Source: Bolinopsis microptera
Taxonomy: Eukaryota > Ctenophora > Tentaculata > Lobata > Bolinopsidae
Assembly: GCF_026151205.1 (NCBI RefSeq)
Contig: NC_087079.1
Location: 7,164,169-7,228,168, forward strand
Direction: 5' to 3'
DNA length: 64,000 nt
In this document: in pieces, positions 1 through 11,123 of the stretch
Layout: each line of letters opens with the position of its first letter
How positions within the stretch are numbered: position 1 is the stretch's first letter
The notes under the pieces: model-generated
What the model was told of the DNA's origin: nothing
Databases searched by the model: none
Seen by the model: only the letters and a program-made list of their open reading frames with translations
Made by a program: the position numbers and the translations under genes

Positions 1-34
1 CTATGGTCATTTAGCATATCCGCTTCTACAATAC

Positions 35-3000
35 CTGTATTTATACACTCGGGTTCATTAAAATCGAAAATAAATTCCGTTCCTGAGGTGCAGGTCACCT
101 CGCTGCTCCCTTTATTGAGAGCTCTGGATTCAACACAATTCACTTCCACCACGGTTCCTGGGACTACTGGGAACTGTGTTGTTGTTCTGATCGCAGTTCT
201 CCACTCAGCCTTCAGTCCCGTACAGCTCACTGTCTATATGTCATATTAAATCACGTTAAACTGATTAATAAGGGTTATTTTGACGGTTTCTTATGTTCTC
301 TTCCGCAGTTCCGCGATTTAGTTTTCATGACCCAACCCGAACCCTTTCAAGCAACCTCAAATATAACTATAGTATCGTTTGCTCGGGGGTCCAAGTCTCA
401 AATACTGTATACAATTTACCATTCTGTAGCGCAGTTAAATTAAATTTAAAACATAACCATAATATAAGATTTAAAGTTATCTTACCACAGGCAGTTTTGT
501 AAGTGTTTGGTTTCCATCCAGCGTCACATGTCTCACAGCTTGTCATAGCATCATTCCGATATGTTCCTTCCCCACACGGCTCTGGAATTATAACGTTATA
601 TATATATATATATTACAACTGGTAAATCGTTGTGGAAGATAAGGAAATCGTTATTATATAAGTACACTTCAGATGTGTTACAATTAAATTAGAATTGAAA
701 CAATAGGTGAATAATTAAATATCCACACAACCACGGTTATTTGATAGAATTATTACCACCCAGACTCTTACGGTTTTTGTCTTTTCGTACCACAAATTTT
801 GCCTTCTTGATTCTAAGCCCTATCTGGCGCCTTATCCTTATCCCGTCTTAACCCTTAGCCTATCTTTGCCCATCTATACAATATAGATATAATCATCTCA
901 GCTCGGTTCTTGCTAACAATCCTTACCACATGTTGTTCTCGCTGAGTTTCGTTCCTGGCCAAGTTCACAAGTTGTACACAAGGCTGCTCCTTCTGAACTG
1001 ATCGTGTTATCAGGACATTCTTTACATGTGTTCATCTCAATGTTCTTGTAGCTTCCAGCTGGACATGGCTCTGAAGAATTAGGAAATCTTTAAGCAGCAA
1101 TTCGTTTGAACTACCTTATTTAGAAGTTATTGTGAGTACCAATATCCTCGGTTTCCATTCTATAGCACAGTCAATTCAAATTTAAAACACAACAATAATA
1201 TTAAATATAAGCTTTAAAGTTATCTTACCACAGGCTGTTTTGTCAGAGTTTGGTGTCAATCCAGCGTCACATGTCTCACAGCTTGTCATATCATCATTCC
1301 GATATGTTTTTTCTCCACACGGCTCTACAATTATAACGTTACAAATGGCAAATCGTTGTGGAAGATAAGAAAATCGTTATTATATAATTACACTACAGAT
1401 GTGTTACAATTACATAAGATTTAAAACAATAGGTGAAAAATTAAATATCCACACAACCACGGTTTTTGATAGAATTATTACCACCCAGACTCTTACGGTT
1501 CTTGTCTTTTCGTACCACAAATTTTGCCTTCTTGATTCTAAGCCCTATCTGGCGCCTTATCCTTATCCCGTCTTAACTCTTAGCCTATCTTTGCCCATCT
1601 ATACAATATAGATATAATCATCTCAGCTCGGTTCTTGCTAACAATCCTTACCACATGTTGTTCTCGCTGAGTTTCGTTCCTGGCCAAGTTCACAAGCTGT
1701 ACACAAGGCTGCTCCTTCTGAACTGATCGTGTTATCAGGACATTCTTCACATGTGTTCATCTCAATGTTCTTGTAGCTTCCAGCTGGACATGGCTCTGAA
1801 GAATTAGGAAATATTTAAGCAGCAATTTGTTTGAACTACCTTATTAATATTATGAAGTTATTGTGAGTATCAATATCCTCGGTTTCCATTCTATAGCACA
1901 GTTAATTCAAATTTAAAACATAACAATAATATTAAATTTAATAAGCTTTAAAGTTATCTTACCACAAGCTGTTTTATCAGAGTTTGGTGTCGATCCAGCG
2001 TCACATGTCTCACAGCTTGTCATAGCATCATTCCGATATGTTCCTTCTCCACACGGCTCTGGAATTAATAACGTTAAAACTGGCAAATCGTAGTGGAAGG
2101 TAAGAAAATCGTTATTATATAACTATTTAAGTACAGTTCAGATGTCTTACAATAACATTAGATTTATAACAATATGTGAAGAATTAAATATCCACATATT
2201 CCACGGTTTTTCGAGGAAATTATTGCCACCCAGACTTTTACGATTCTTGTAATTTCGTACCACACATTTTCCTTCTTGGTTCTAAGCCCAATACAAATTA
2301 AAATTGTTATCAGTCATTATAGGATTAATGCTAAAAATTCGCCTCAGCAACAAACTATGAAGCACAATGCACATTGCACAATGCACATATTGTGTAAACT
2401 CTGCAAAATAAATATTGAACCAAAAAAGTTTTGAGTTTGTTTGGTAAAATACCTTACTGCTTATATGTTCAAGATATTTTGTAAAAACGTCAGTTTTCAA
2501 TTGATAATTGTTTCAACCTTTAGTAGCTGAAAATGGCTTGTCTCCATGATGTCTACTACAAAATATGCAATATTTCTAAATTATAGTTAGCTATTTTGCA
2601 ATCTGAAAGAATGTGATTTTATCTCATTCGGAGAATAGTAATTGATAAAATTATGACCACTTTATTAAGTTATAAATAACAATATGTACTAACTATCCTA
2701 TATCCCATATCCTATAATATATGTGTTTATGTTAAATAACTAAATGGCATACTTGAAATTTAGACAGAACACACGTAATCACGAGCGTACGAGAGAATCA
2801 GCAAGTTGGCTTATTTGTAAATTAAAGTTATTGTTTGTTAAACCAATGCTTGTTGTTATTAGTTACCTGGTTGTGGTATGTAGTAATCAGATGCTGTGTC
2901 GGAGGAATGGAACTGTATCTTTGCCACGTATCCGGTCCAGTACGTGCTCCAGCCACTGCTACTACACGTTGCTTGAGAGATCAGTATGTTGAGCACCTCT

Positions 3001-3292
3001 ACCTCGTTACAGTGTATCACTAGTCTAACACCTGCAGTTCTGGTTAGAGTGATACTCCACACCTTGTTAATAGTAGAGGGGGGTTTAACAGGGAAGTTAG
3101 TGGAGGTTGAGCTGCAGTAGGGGATCCAGTATTGTGGAGTAGAGCTGAAGTAGAGGACGACTCCTCCTGAAAGCGGTCCCTCAGCTGAGTAGAAGAACAC
3201 AAACACCTTATCGCCACTCCCCAGCACACTATTAGTTTTAATTTCTAAAGGTTTCGACTCAGAATCCCACTCTATTTCCACCTCACGTTTCA
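35..3292 (-). CDS. Modular extracellular protein (partial): unknown domain, GCC2_GCC3-type Cys-rich repeats, CCP/sushi-like module
   Basis: Seven internal exons are visible, all phase 1 at both ends, so any subset keeps frame: 2867-3292, 1963-2058, 1652-1795, 1229-1324, 927-1070, 486-581 and 35-229. Each is bounded by AG/GT on the minus strand. The 3292 exon encodes a 142-residue domain I do not recognise. The next five alternate 96-bp and 144-bp exons encoding Cys-rich modules of the EPC.G.Y....C..C type, resembling the ephrin-receptor-like GCC2_GCC3 family. The last exon (65 codons) looks like a CCP/sushi module with Cys, Trp and EPEC-type ending. Family knowledge suggests a secreted or membrane-anchored adhesion or recognition protein. 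No start or signal peptide exon was found to the right, and the gene continues past position 1. The exon between 2058 and 2867 may be missing or may not exist. Confidence 0.8.
486..2289. repeat. Tandem segmental duplication of an exon-plus-intron unit (~730 bp, about 2.5 copies)
   Basis: Exons 486, 1229 and 1963 are near-identical, as are exons 927 and 1652, and the introns between them match over hundreds of bases (for example 640-900 against 1378-1620). Spacing is 743, 734 and 725 bp. A third unit copy stops near 2289, before its 144-bp exon. Intron identity shows recent unequal duplication rather than ancient domain repetition. Confidence 0.85.
2293..2860. other. Intron or spacer, no feature seen
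   Basis: AT-rich sequence between the truncated duplication unit and the 2867 exon. I see no exon with both a splice signal and Cys-rich coding content. Confidence 0.4.
2867..3292 (-). CDS. Exon encoding an unrecognised 142-aa extracellular domain
   Basis: Phase 1-1 exon with acceptor AG at 3293-3294 and donor GT at 2865-2866. The translation has regularly spaced aromatic and hydrophobic strands (motifs such as VFVFFYS, VVLYFSS, KVWSITLTR, VRLVIHCN, YWTGYVAKIQF, ASDYYIPQPG) and three cysteines, suggesting a beta-sandwich. This is the most N-terminal module seen in the gene. I cannot match it to a named family. A lectin-like or galactose-binding fold is possible but is only inference. Confidence 0.7.
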
Positions 3293-4294
3293 CTGGTAAC
3301 CAACCTGTTAATTGTATGCTTAATTCATAAGTATACTGAGCAACGATTAATGAATATCATGAATTTAAAGAAGAGGTGTTCTAGCAAAATTGTAAAGGAA
3401 TTGTATGAATTTTGCCCATAGTTTATTCTCAGAATTTAAGGGCCCGACCATACTATGACTGTTGTCACCATGACTGTTGTCACCATGACTGTTGTCATGG
3501 TGCGGTCAGATGTAATGACCATATGTACGTAGTGTGTTTAATGTTTATAGGGCGTGCCAAGGATACGTGACAACTCCTCAGGCACTCGGCTTTTCAAAAG
3601 CCGTACCTAGCTGATAATCCGTGCCTGACGTGACTGCAGGCACAGTCTATTCAGTACTTGTGCCAACTGTCATGGATAACGTTACGTCACGATTACCTAA
3701 TAAGGTCAATATTTTGCGTGATATGGAAATTTGCAGTGCAGAGTGCAAAGATAGTACTATAGTACAGACAGATCTGTCTGAAAAAATCGATCTACTGACA
3801 GAAGAAGCTTCCGAAGGATTTATGACGTTTTTAGGTTCAATTTTAAGTTTCATTCGGGTGGCCAACTTTTCCAAAATTGTCCACGTGTCTTAAGGCCACT
3901 TTTTGCCACGTTTGCCACTTTTTACCTCCTTTCTTTTTTGTCAAATATCTTCAGCTGTGAACATCGTAGAAGGATACGAATTAATAGAGGGTAATTATCA
4001 TATCGACGAGAAAAACTTTTGTAAGACAAATGTTCTTGTCCGACAATTAGATAATTGGATAGTTACTAATTAGCAAGTAAGCAAGTAAAAATCATAAAAA
4101 TGTTTATTGGCTCAAAATGATCGGAATTTCTTGAAACACTGGGAAAGGTAGGTAGTTTTTGAAAAAACTTTCGAAAATTTAAAATTTTTTTCCGCCAAAC
4201 GTTTTTTCGAATAGAAGTTCTACTGAAAGCATCAAACCATGGTTTGGTGGCCGAACTGCATCCGACCGAATTGGTCCCCACTGGGAACCAGATT

Positions 4295-4376
4295 GGTCCC
4301 CACTGGGAATCGAACCCCAGTCGTCCGTGTGGGAAGTAAATGTATTAAAACCACTAAACCACCCGGCCGACGTGAC
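4295..4376 (-). repeat. tRNA-derived SINE head or tRNA pseudogene
   Basis: On the minus strand the segment has a D-arm-like GGGTGGTTTAGTGGTTTTAA and a strong B box GGTTCGATTCC within a five-base-pair T stem (CTGGG/CCCAG). The anticodon stem does not pair and the acceptor stem is incomplete, so it is not a working tRNA. The T-arm end is duplicated at 4270-4310. The placement directly beside a MITE fits a retroposed SINE fragment. Confidence 0.5.
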
Positions 4377-4394
4377 AGCACTCACATTTTACTA

Positions 4395-5162
4395 CAGGGT
4401 GGGCCAAAAGTCAGTACCCATACGTTGGCCTTTATAGCTCAGTCACTGAGTGCCCAATTTAAATACTTCTTTCTGGTATGACTTAGTACCACCACTGGTT
4501 CGAGGAATTTGTCAACTCGAAAAATATTCGCGTTCATTTTTTTCAAATGGAGGTTCATTTTCACATTTATTTGATAGTTTGGATAGTCGGATCAAGCTAA
4601 ATGTTATTGTATTGTGTTTGGCCATTCGAATTACGTTTGTCCTGAAAGAATTAGAACTGTAGCTTCTCAGATGACCGAGATATGAAGCATAACGAGTTTA
4701 TTCATTACGTGTGATCAGGTGATTGGTTTACCTAATCACGTGATAAGGTGCCCCCGTTAACTACCCCGTTAAACATTATGGGAATTGTTAATGGTGCCCA
4801 ATTAAGGTGTCGTGTCACGGTGTCACATAATCACCCAGTCAATATTGTTAACGAGATACAGAAAATGCTTGATAACTTCGTCATTTCTAATCCGTTTTGC
4901 CTCATGTTTTTAGATCATATGCAACATGTGATAATCTACCGTCTCTGAAAAAAATTAGGCGTTCAGCATGTTCAGAGAAAAAACTATAGGTGTTTTAATA
5001 TTGAATGGGCGTGGTCTAAAATATTCAAATTTTCAAATTTTGACGACGGAATCCTCGAACCAGTAAGTACAGTATGCCATCTGCAAAGCAACAGCTCTCA
5101 AATATAAAACACGGCGGAGCTATTAAGGCCAACGTATGGGTACTGACTTTTGGCCCACCCTG
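4395..5162. mobile_element. Non-autonomous mariner-type element (768 bp)
   Basis: The perfect terminal inverted repeats begin CAGGGTGGGCCAAAAGTCAG and run about 40 bp (left 4395-4440, right 5115-5162). They are flanked by TA duplications at 4393-4394 and 5163-5164. The terminus and TA target are typical of IS630/Tc1/mariner elements. No transposase-length ORF with a D,D34D signature is present, so it needs a helper. Confidence 0.85.
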
Positions 5163-5286
5163 TATTTTCATCCCAATTATCATAGTATGTTTAGAGATCG
5201 AGCCTAAAATCATGACAAATGGCACAGTGTGTTAAGAGGCCGTGCCTTTACAGTTACTCGTGACAACAGTCATAGTATGGCTCTTA

Positions 5287-6300
5287 CTTCCTTTTTCCAT
5301 AGGTAGTATACAAATTTGCGAAATTTGTGACTAAAATTATGGTATTACCAAAATGTTTGTAACCAAATTTATTGTGAACCAAATTTATTGACCTTAAGGT
5401 ATACTTTTATGCGATACATTGCATGAATATCATTATGGTTAACTTTTAATCAGTATATTATGTAATCATTTGATTTAACCTGTTATCCGGTTTGCAGAGC
5501 CATGTAATTCAAATTTTTCCCGATTACTTCATTTCCCGATTACTTCGCTGCCTGTTAGGTGCCTTGCTGTCACTCGATAGGCAGCAGTATTTATGCGACC
5601 AAAAATTTTTTTTCTTACAACGACATATTATGCTATCTTTTATAATCCAATATTTTAGAACTTTACACCTTGTTGTATTTGCGGAAGATCAAAGCATACA
5701 GACTGTTACAATGCTGAAAAACAGCAAACTTTTTCCCTAGAGCGTTAATTGTATATCCCTAGGAGGTCACTAGTATCAAGATCTTAGTTTTAAGTTATAT
5801 TTAAACAAAACGCTTATTTAACAATAGATGTATCTCCAATCAGATAATGTAACTACACAAGCCACTAAGCCACAGCAATTAAGTCTATGATGTGTAGGCT
5901 GAGACATCTAGAAAATGCCGTTTTGAGTATAAGTTGTTAACTCAGATTCAGACCCTTGTTTGTTTCAGCTGTTAGATTTAGCATGAAGCAAACAGAGGAG
6001 TGAATTACCGAGAATTAAACAATTTGAACTTATATAGTGACACCAGATGGATTTTTATTATTATCAATATCATTTAGGTCTTGATTCTTTTCTGTTTGAT
6101 CCCTGTCACCCTGTGGTCAATTCAAAGATAATACTTTCGACACTTGCACTTCTACTGGATAAACTTCACCTCATTGGACACACTACCTACAGCTCTTATC
6201 CCGCGCGCGGACGAACACTAAGTATCAGCCCGAAAGCAGCTCAAAAAGATTTCTACTGAGCTTGATTAATTTAGTAAACCTAAATTCGTTACAATTTGCA
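5287..6300. other. Gene-free spacer
   Basis: AT-rich sequence with short ORFs lacking recognisable motifs. No repeats or RNA signals were identified. Confidence 0.4.
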
Positions 6301-6301
6301 G

Positions 6302-6485
6302 GCCGTGAATGGATGGGGAAAACGAGCGACCGATTACATTCCAGGTATCATTTTGCATAAATTTGAGAACGGTAACTTAACTTGATTTACTTCCTTTGTG
6401 TCTGGAAAAAGGAGATACGGTCGATGGTCCAATCTACCCAATTTTTGGTTTTTGGTGAAAAATATTTGATACTATAATTATCTCA
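6302..6485. repeat. Dispersed ~180-bp repeat, diverged copy of the 26.1/26.5-kb family
   Basis: Shares an ordered set of words with the inverted pair at 26128-26310 and 26464-26640: GTGAATGG.TGGGGAAAA, GCGACCGATT.CATTC, GGTATCATTTTGCAT and CTACCCAAT..TGGTTTTTGGT. It lies in the orientation of the right arm of that pair. A terminal arm of a MITE is the likely nature. Confidence 0.65.
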
Positions 6486-6504
6486 TTTCACCGGGTATAA
6501 GTGG

Positions 6505-6533
6505 TACTACTACTACTACTACTACTACTACTA
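6505..6533. repeat. TAC/CTA microsatellite
   Basis: About nine uninterrupted trinucleotide copies. Confidence 0.9.
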
Positions 6534-6814
6534 TTTTCTATAACGATAAATTATTGATCTATTTTTGATCAATGATAAGTAAAATAGCAGCTCATGCATG
6601 CACATGTCACGTAGCTTACCACAGAGAGATAGCGAGATGATTTGTAGGAATATTAACGTCGTTTGAAGATTCCGCATGTCTGCCATTCTACATTGTTAGA
6701 AAAATCGATGTTTAACTTTAAACGAAATATTAACAACTGAAGATTGAGGAAAGTACATAATACAAGTTTACTAATTAACTCGCCAGAGTGCTATCACGTT
6801 AAATTACGTCACTT

Positions 6815-7234
6815 ACTACGTCACTCATTACGTCACTCATTACGTCACTCACTACGTCACTCACTACGTCAATCACTACGCCACTCACTACATCACTCAC
6901 TACGTCACACACTACGTCACACACTACGTCACTCACTACGTTACTCACTACGTCACTCACTACGTCACTCACTACGTCACTCACTACGTCACTCACTACG
7001 TCACTCACTACGTCACTCACTACGTCACTCACTACGTCACACACTACGCCACTCACTACGACAGTCACTACGTCACTCACTACGTCACTCACTACGTCAC
7101 TCACTACGTCACTCACTACGTCACTCACTACGTCACTCACTACGTCACTTACTACGCCACTCACTACGTCACTCACTACGCCACTCACTACGTCACTCAC
7201 TACGTCACTCACTACGTCACTCACTACGTCACTA
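6815..7234. repeat. 12-bp minisatellite, about 35 copies
   Basis: The unit is TCACTCACTACG with sparse single-base variants. Because 12 is a multiple of three, it is open in several frames and gives long artificial ORFs (LRHS repeats on plus, VVSD repeats on minus). These should not be called proteins. The array ends about 20 bp before the splice acceptor of the NOX-like exon. Confidence 0.9.
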
Positions 7235-7253
7235 AATCATTGCACTCTTTCAG

Positions 7254-7392
7254 GTACAAACTGAAGAGCGGTAACTTTGATTTCGGTGTGAAGAAAATCT
7301 ACTTCTACTGGCTGTGTTTTGACGCTTCTGTATTTGGCTGGTTCACTTCTGTTATATCCGAGCTGGTCACTTGTATGGGGACTACATGTTGA
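7254..7392 (+). pseudogene. Orphan NADPH oxidase (NOX/DUOX)-like exon
   Basis: A pyrimidine-rich acceptor (CTCTTTCAG, ending 7253) opens a 45-codon frame ending in TGA at 7390. Its core KKIYFYWLCFDASVFGWF strongly resembles the conserved KKIYFYWLCRD...WF segment of the NADPH-binding C-terminal half of NOX enzymes, which pass electrons from NADPH to oxygen. The Arg and Thr-His of the usual motif are replaced. The frame stops where NOX proteins continue for about 70 residues, unless a weak donor near 7357 is used. I see no other NOX exon on either side. It is either one exon of a widely spread gene or a stranded fragment; I favour the fragment. Confidence 0.55.
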
Positions 7393-8200
7393 GCAGAAGT
7401 GCGATAAAGCGGTACAACATTAACAGGCGCGTATCAGAGCAATAGGCAAAACATATTTGCCCCTACACTCCTACAGGAACGAGATACATTTATAACCAAA
7501 CAATTCTCCCAACGCTAGGTTATGTCACCTTTGTGTGGTAGCATCGGATTGACAAGGCCCAGTACAAAAAATAAAAGGATGCTAGCGGTACGAAGACATG
7601 CATCATGATAGCCAGATCTCAAAAGCACGGCTCTAGATAATCTGAAGAATATGATAGTGATCAACCCCATTTATTTCAAAAAATTGTCCATACTAACAGC
7701 CAGGAAGTTACAAAAATAGGGAAATTTTCAGGAGCAAGATTCTGTGTGATTCGAGATATATAAACAATAAACATATATGCAAGGACCAGACACAAAATTT
7801 TCACACCGAGGCAACTGCAGTGTATTAACGTTTTGACGAACACAGAATTAGAATAAATCTATAATAAGACAAAAAGATCGTAGGGAATAAGTAATCGGGT
7901 TTGGATATATGAGGTGGCCCGATGGGCGATGGACCTGCGTTGTCGACAAAAGTCTGCTCCTTCGCAATATGGACCACTCCCCTATAAGTATAATTATGTG
8001 TATAAAAAGAGTATATTTTACGCGCTTGACGCTATAAGCCATGTGTTAATTAATTACAGGCATAGCAACCAGTTTTTGGTGCTTGACGACTGTTACACTT
8101 ACACACGGATCAATCATTAATTTAAATGTTATTTTGGTGACACAAGCTTAATAAATTACCGAGTGATAAAATTCAGCAATTCAAAACAAATAAAATCATG
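7393..8200. other. Gene-free spacer
   Basis: No exon, repeat or RNA gene recognised. Confidence 0.4.
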
Positions 8201-8448
8201 TTATCAGCTGCGCTCCTACTAAATCGCTCGCCCAAATCGAGCTTGCTAAATCACTCTACAGTCGATCTTCGAGATTGTTCTAAAAGGGCCCCCGACAGTT
8301 GAAACCAATTTCAATCGATGTATTTTCGGACGCTGATTCCGAATCACCCACCATGACATAGGGTTAAAATGCTTTCCTGACGAGATATTGGCAAAAAACT
8401 GTTTCGATCACGTGATATGACCGTATAAGGAAGTTAGTCTAGTATCTA

Positions 8449-8530
8449 GTTAGGGTTAGGGTTTCAGCATATGCTTTTGTTAAGGATTGGGTTAGGGTTA
8501 GGGTTGGGATCAAATTAGAGGGTTAGGGTT
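8449..8530. repeat. Interstitial telomere-type TTAGGG repeats (first block)
   Basis: Short runs of TTAGGG with degenerate variants, inside the Mutator-like element. Confidence 0.8.
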
Positions 8531-8888
8531 TCGAATAGTCGTTCAGGACCAGCTAGAGAAGGGGTTGAAAAAGTCACGTGACAGTCGAGTGTAGATTACC
8601 TGGGGACCCCAGGCTATTATGTTCATTAAGATTAGGCGGAATGACAGGCTGAGCGCGGCCCAGTAAAGTGTAGAGTGATTAATCATCATCCCGCCCAAAT
8701 TTTAAGAAAATTCTTGTGAAAAGGCCCTTTAGGCATGAAAGTGATCTGGATCGGTGTATTTTTGGACGCTGATTCCGAATCACCCCCCATGACGTAGGGT
8801 TAAAATGCTTCCCTGGAGAGTTATGGGCAAAAAACCGTTTTGGTTACGTGACAGGCTAGTAAAACGTGAATTCGATTATTTAGGGCTC

Positions 8889-8972
8889 GGGTTAGGGTTA
8901 GGGTTAGGGTTGTGGTTAAGATTATGGATAGCTTCGAGGTTATGGTTAGGGTTAGGGTTGGGATTAGGGTTT
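8889..8972. repeat. Interstitial telomere-type TTAGGG repeats (second block)
   Basis: Runs of GGGTTA, again inside the element and at the equivalent place of its second half. Confidence 0.8.
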
Positions 8973-9375
8973 ATGTAAAACCGTTTTGTACGGCTGCAAA
9001 ACCAAAAAAACCAAAGTCACGTGAAATTTTTGGGCGAGCGATTTAGTAAGAGCCTATCAGCTGATAGACCTTAGACTCGTGGCTGATTATTTCTTCATTT
9101 AACAATTAATGATAATCGACACTGAATGGTAAAAAGCGAATACAGAGTTGAGAACAGATGTTATTTTACATTTACATTCAAGAAGCAACTAATATCGAAA
9201 TTGCGGTATGCTTTTAAAGAATCCTACACCAAATAAAAGGCTCGAAAGTCGATGGTGCTGTAGATGTGTCGAGTAAGCATAAAAATGTATTAGTTTATCA
9301 TTATGTTAGAAATAGATACAAATAATAACTAAGACGATCGACAGAATATTTTATTACAGTCAATAAAGTTGGCAT

Positions 9376-9990
9376 ACGATGCACTGTAGGAGGTGCACCA
9401 TAAAAATAAACTTGCTCGGATTTTAAAAATTTTTGTACCATTGTTTTCTAGAGACTGTGAGAATTTTAACAATACCAAATTTGTCATACCTTTTTGGAAA
9501 GATCAGTGAGTTTCGCCTAGGTGCCATATTTGATGGTGCGCGGCTTTTGGAGCAAAATTAGCTGTAAAAGTTGCGTAATTTGACCAAATTTGACCAAATT
9601 CGTTGATTTTTGTCGTATTATTTGGATATATCTTCAGTTCCTTGAATGAGATCATTCTGAAAATTGGCGACGACCTTCCAATAGGGCTTTTACAACTGTC
9701 CGAAAAATTTGGTGGATATCGGAGTTGATATAGTGATCAAAATGGGGCAAAATACGCTGCTTTTAGCTGTAACATAATGTCTGATGGTTGGATAGGCTTT
9801 AAACTTTTCGGACACCTTCCTTGTAAGTCTATGAGTAAGCTTACCAATTTTTGTTGCAATCGGAGGTCGGAAAGGATACTTAATATCTATTTGTTTGAAG
9901 AAAATTGTGCTGGCCGAAATTAGCGCTAAAAAACCATCCTACAGTCGGCACGCGCGGCTCACTGTCGATGGCGCACTACCTAGATGCAGT
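9376..9990. mobile_element. Dispersed repeat with CTGTAGG/CCTACAG ends
   Basis: The left part (9380-9500) matches the reverse complement of 14130-14275, including TAAAAATAAACTTG and CAATGGTACAAAAATTTT. The right part (9945-9988) matches 14269-14312 in direct orientation (CTCACTGTCGATGGCGCACT). The two loci are therefore copies of one element, the second internally deleted or rearranged. No coding capacity is seen. Confidence 0.6.
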
Positions 9991-10269
9991 AATATGACGT
10001 GAAATGATACACATCGTTATTTTTAACACGAGACAAAACCGCGCAAAGTATGACTATGAAATGATTTACAATCAAACCACATACACTTACACTTACAGAT
10101 CGACGGCGACACGTACCTCAGATGCGCGCAGGATTTTTTAAGTTCTGCACGCCTAATATAATATAAAAGATTATTAAATGCACGCCAAACACCACTCTGG
10201 CCCGGATACAATAAAGTAAAACAATTACATTGTATGCGGTAGGGAAATTTGATCGTGAGTGGTGTTCAT

Positions 10270-10314
10270 GTTACTGTTACCGCGGCGAAATTCTTTTGCA
10301 GCGGTAACAGTAAC
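10270..10314. repeat. Perfect 14-bp inverted repeat (hairpin)
   Basis: GTTACTGTTACCGC at 10270-10283 pairs with 10301-10314 around a 17-base loop. It lies 13 bp before a solo copy of the Mutator-like right terminus (10327-10350), so it is probably part of a related element. Confidence 0.75.
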
Positions 10315-10758
10315 AGTTTAAATTAAGGCGAGCGATTTAGTAGGAGCGCTCACTAGCAGCAGCAGTTAGGACGCATTAGACTAAAAATCAGTTTTTATAC
10401 CAAAATCGTTTGTTATCGAATTTACCCTAGGGAAATTAACGTCCGCGGTAAATTTAGATTTCCAGAGAGCGGGAGTTAAAACCTTACGTCAGGCACAACT
10501 CTAACTCTCTAAATGAACTCTGTCCAGGTTTGTGTCCGGACATTGGGAGAGGGACAAATCTTAATATGCTAAACTAATCATGGTAAGCACCCATTAAAAT
10601 AGAATAAACTGTGCTCATCTACATAGGATTCCTTGTCTAAACGTTGACCGTTTAGAACTTATTTACATTGCCAACTTGGAGATTTTTCCGAAAGTGGTTG
10701 GTTTCGGGCTGGGGCATTGGGAGAGCATATAGGGACAAATCTTAATATGCTAAACTAT

Positions 10759-10866
10759 TACCTGAGGACCCCAGGCTATTATGTTCATTACCTGAGGAAC
10801 CCAGGCTATTATGTTCATTAACATAGAATAAAGATTTGGCGGAATGACAGGCTGAGCGCGGCCCAG
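10759..10866. repeat. Dispersed repeat, GGCTATTATGTTCATT...GGCGGAATGACAGGCTGAGC family
   Basis: The same ordered block occurs at 8597-8668 (inside the Mutator-like element), here (with its first 30 bp tandemly doubled) and at 54763-54850. It ends GAGCGCGGCCCAGTAA. No ORF or tRNA signature was found, so its nature is unknown. Confidence 0.65.
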
Positions 10867-11019
10867 TAAGCTAAACTAATGGTAAGCACCCATTAAAATA
10901 GAATAAACTATGCTCATCCACATAAGATTCCTTGTCTAAACGTTGACCGTTTAGAACTGATTTACATTGCCAACTTGGAGATTTTTCTGAAAGTGGTTGG
11001 TTTGGGGCTGGGGCATTGG

Positions 11020-11123
11020 TTGTCATACGTTGTATGACGCTCCCCTTGTATTTTGAGTGTGCTGTATCGTAAAAACGTTACAGGATCTATGGTGAAACGA
11101 CATTGGGGTCACGACGTGATCGA
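11020..11123 (-). mobile_element. hAT-like hairpin MITE, copy E (diverged)
   Basis: Begins TTGTCATACGTTGTATGAC and ends in a GTCACGACGTGAT-type terminus. Flanked by the exact 8-bp repeat GGCATTGG (11012-11019 and 11124-11131). The interior is diverged from copies A-D. Confidence 0.75.

Larger units (their letters stand above)
3439..5284. mobile_element. Outer TIR element with TA target duplication, hosting nested insertions
   Basis: The ends are imperfect inverted repeats: left TAAGGGCC then CCATACTATGACTG (3437-3466), right the reverse complement of TAAGAGCCATACTATGACTG (5260-5286). TA dinucleotides flank both ends (3437-3438, 5285-5286). A short TGACTGTTGTCACCA unit is repeated just inside the left end. 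No transposase ORF is visible. The tRNA-like segment and the mariner-type MITE lie inside it, so it is the older insertion. Confidence 0.6.
8211..9054. mobile_element. Mutator-like non-autonomous TIR element carrying telomere-type repeats
   Basis: The terminal inverted repeats share TACTAAATCGCTCGCCCAAA (left 8211-8237, right 9028-9054). Both sides carry the exact 9-bp direct repeat TATCAGCTG (8202-8210 and 9055-9063). A 9-bp target duplication is typical of Mutator-like elements. The interior is a tandem pair of related halves: GGACGCTGATTCCGAATCAC occurs at both about 8330 and 8765, each followed by GGGTTA-type repeats. No transposase gene is present. Confidence 0.75.

Noticed and set aside
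4295..4376. Functional tRNA gene
   Set aside because: The T arm is perfect but anticodon and acceptor stems do not form.
6744..7235. 163-aa LRHS-repeat ORF and its minus-strand VVSD counterpart
   Set aside because: Both are readings of a 12-bp minisatellite whose unit is a multiple of three, so open frames arise without selection.
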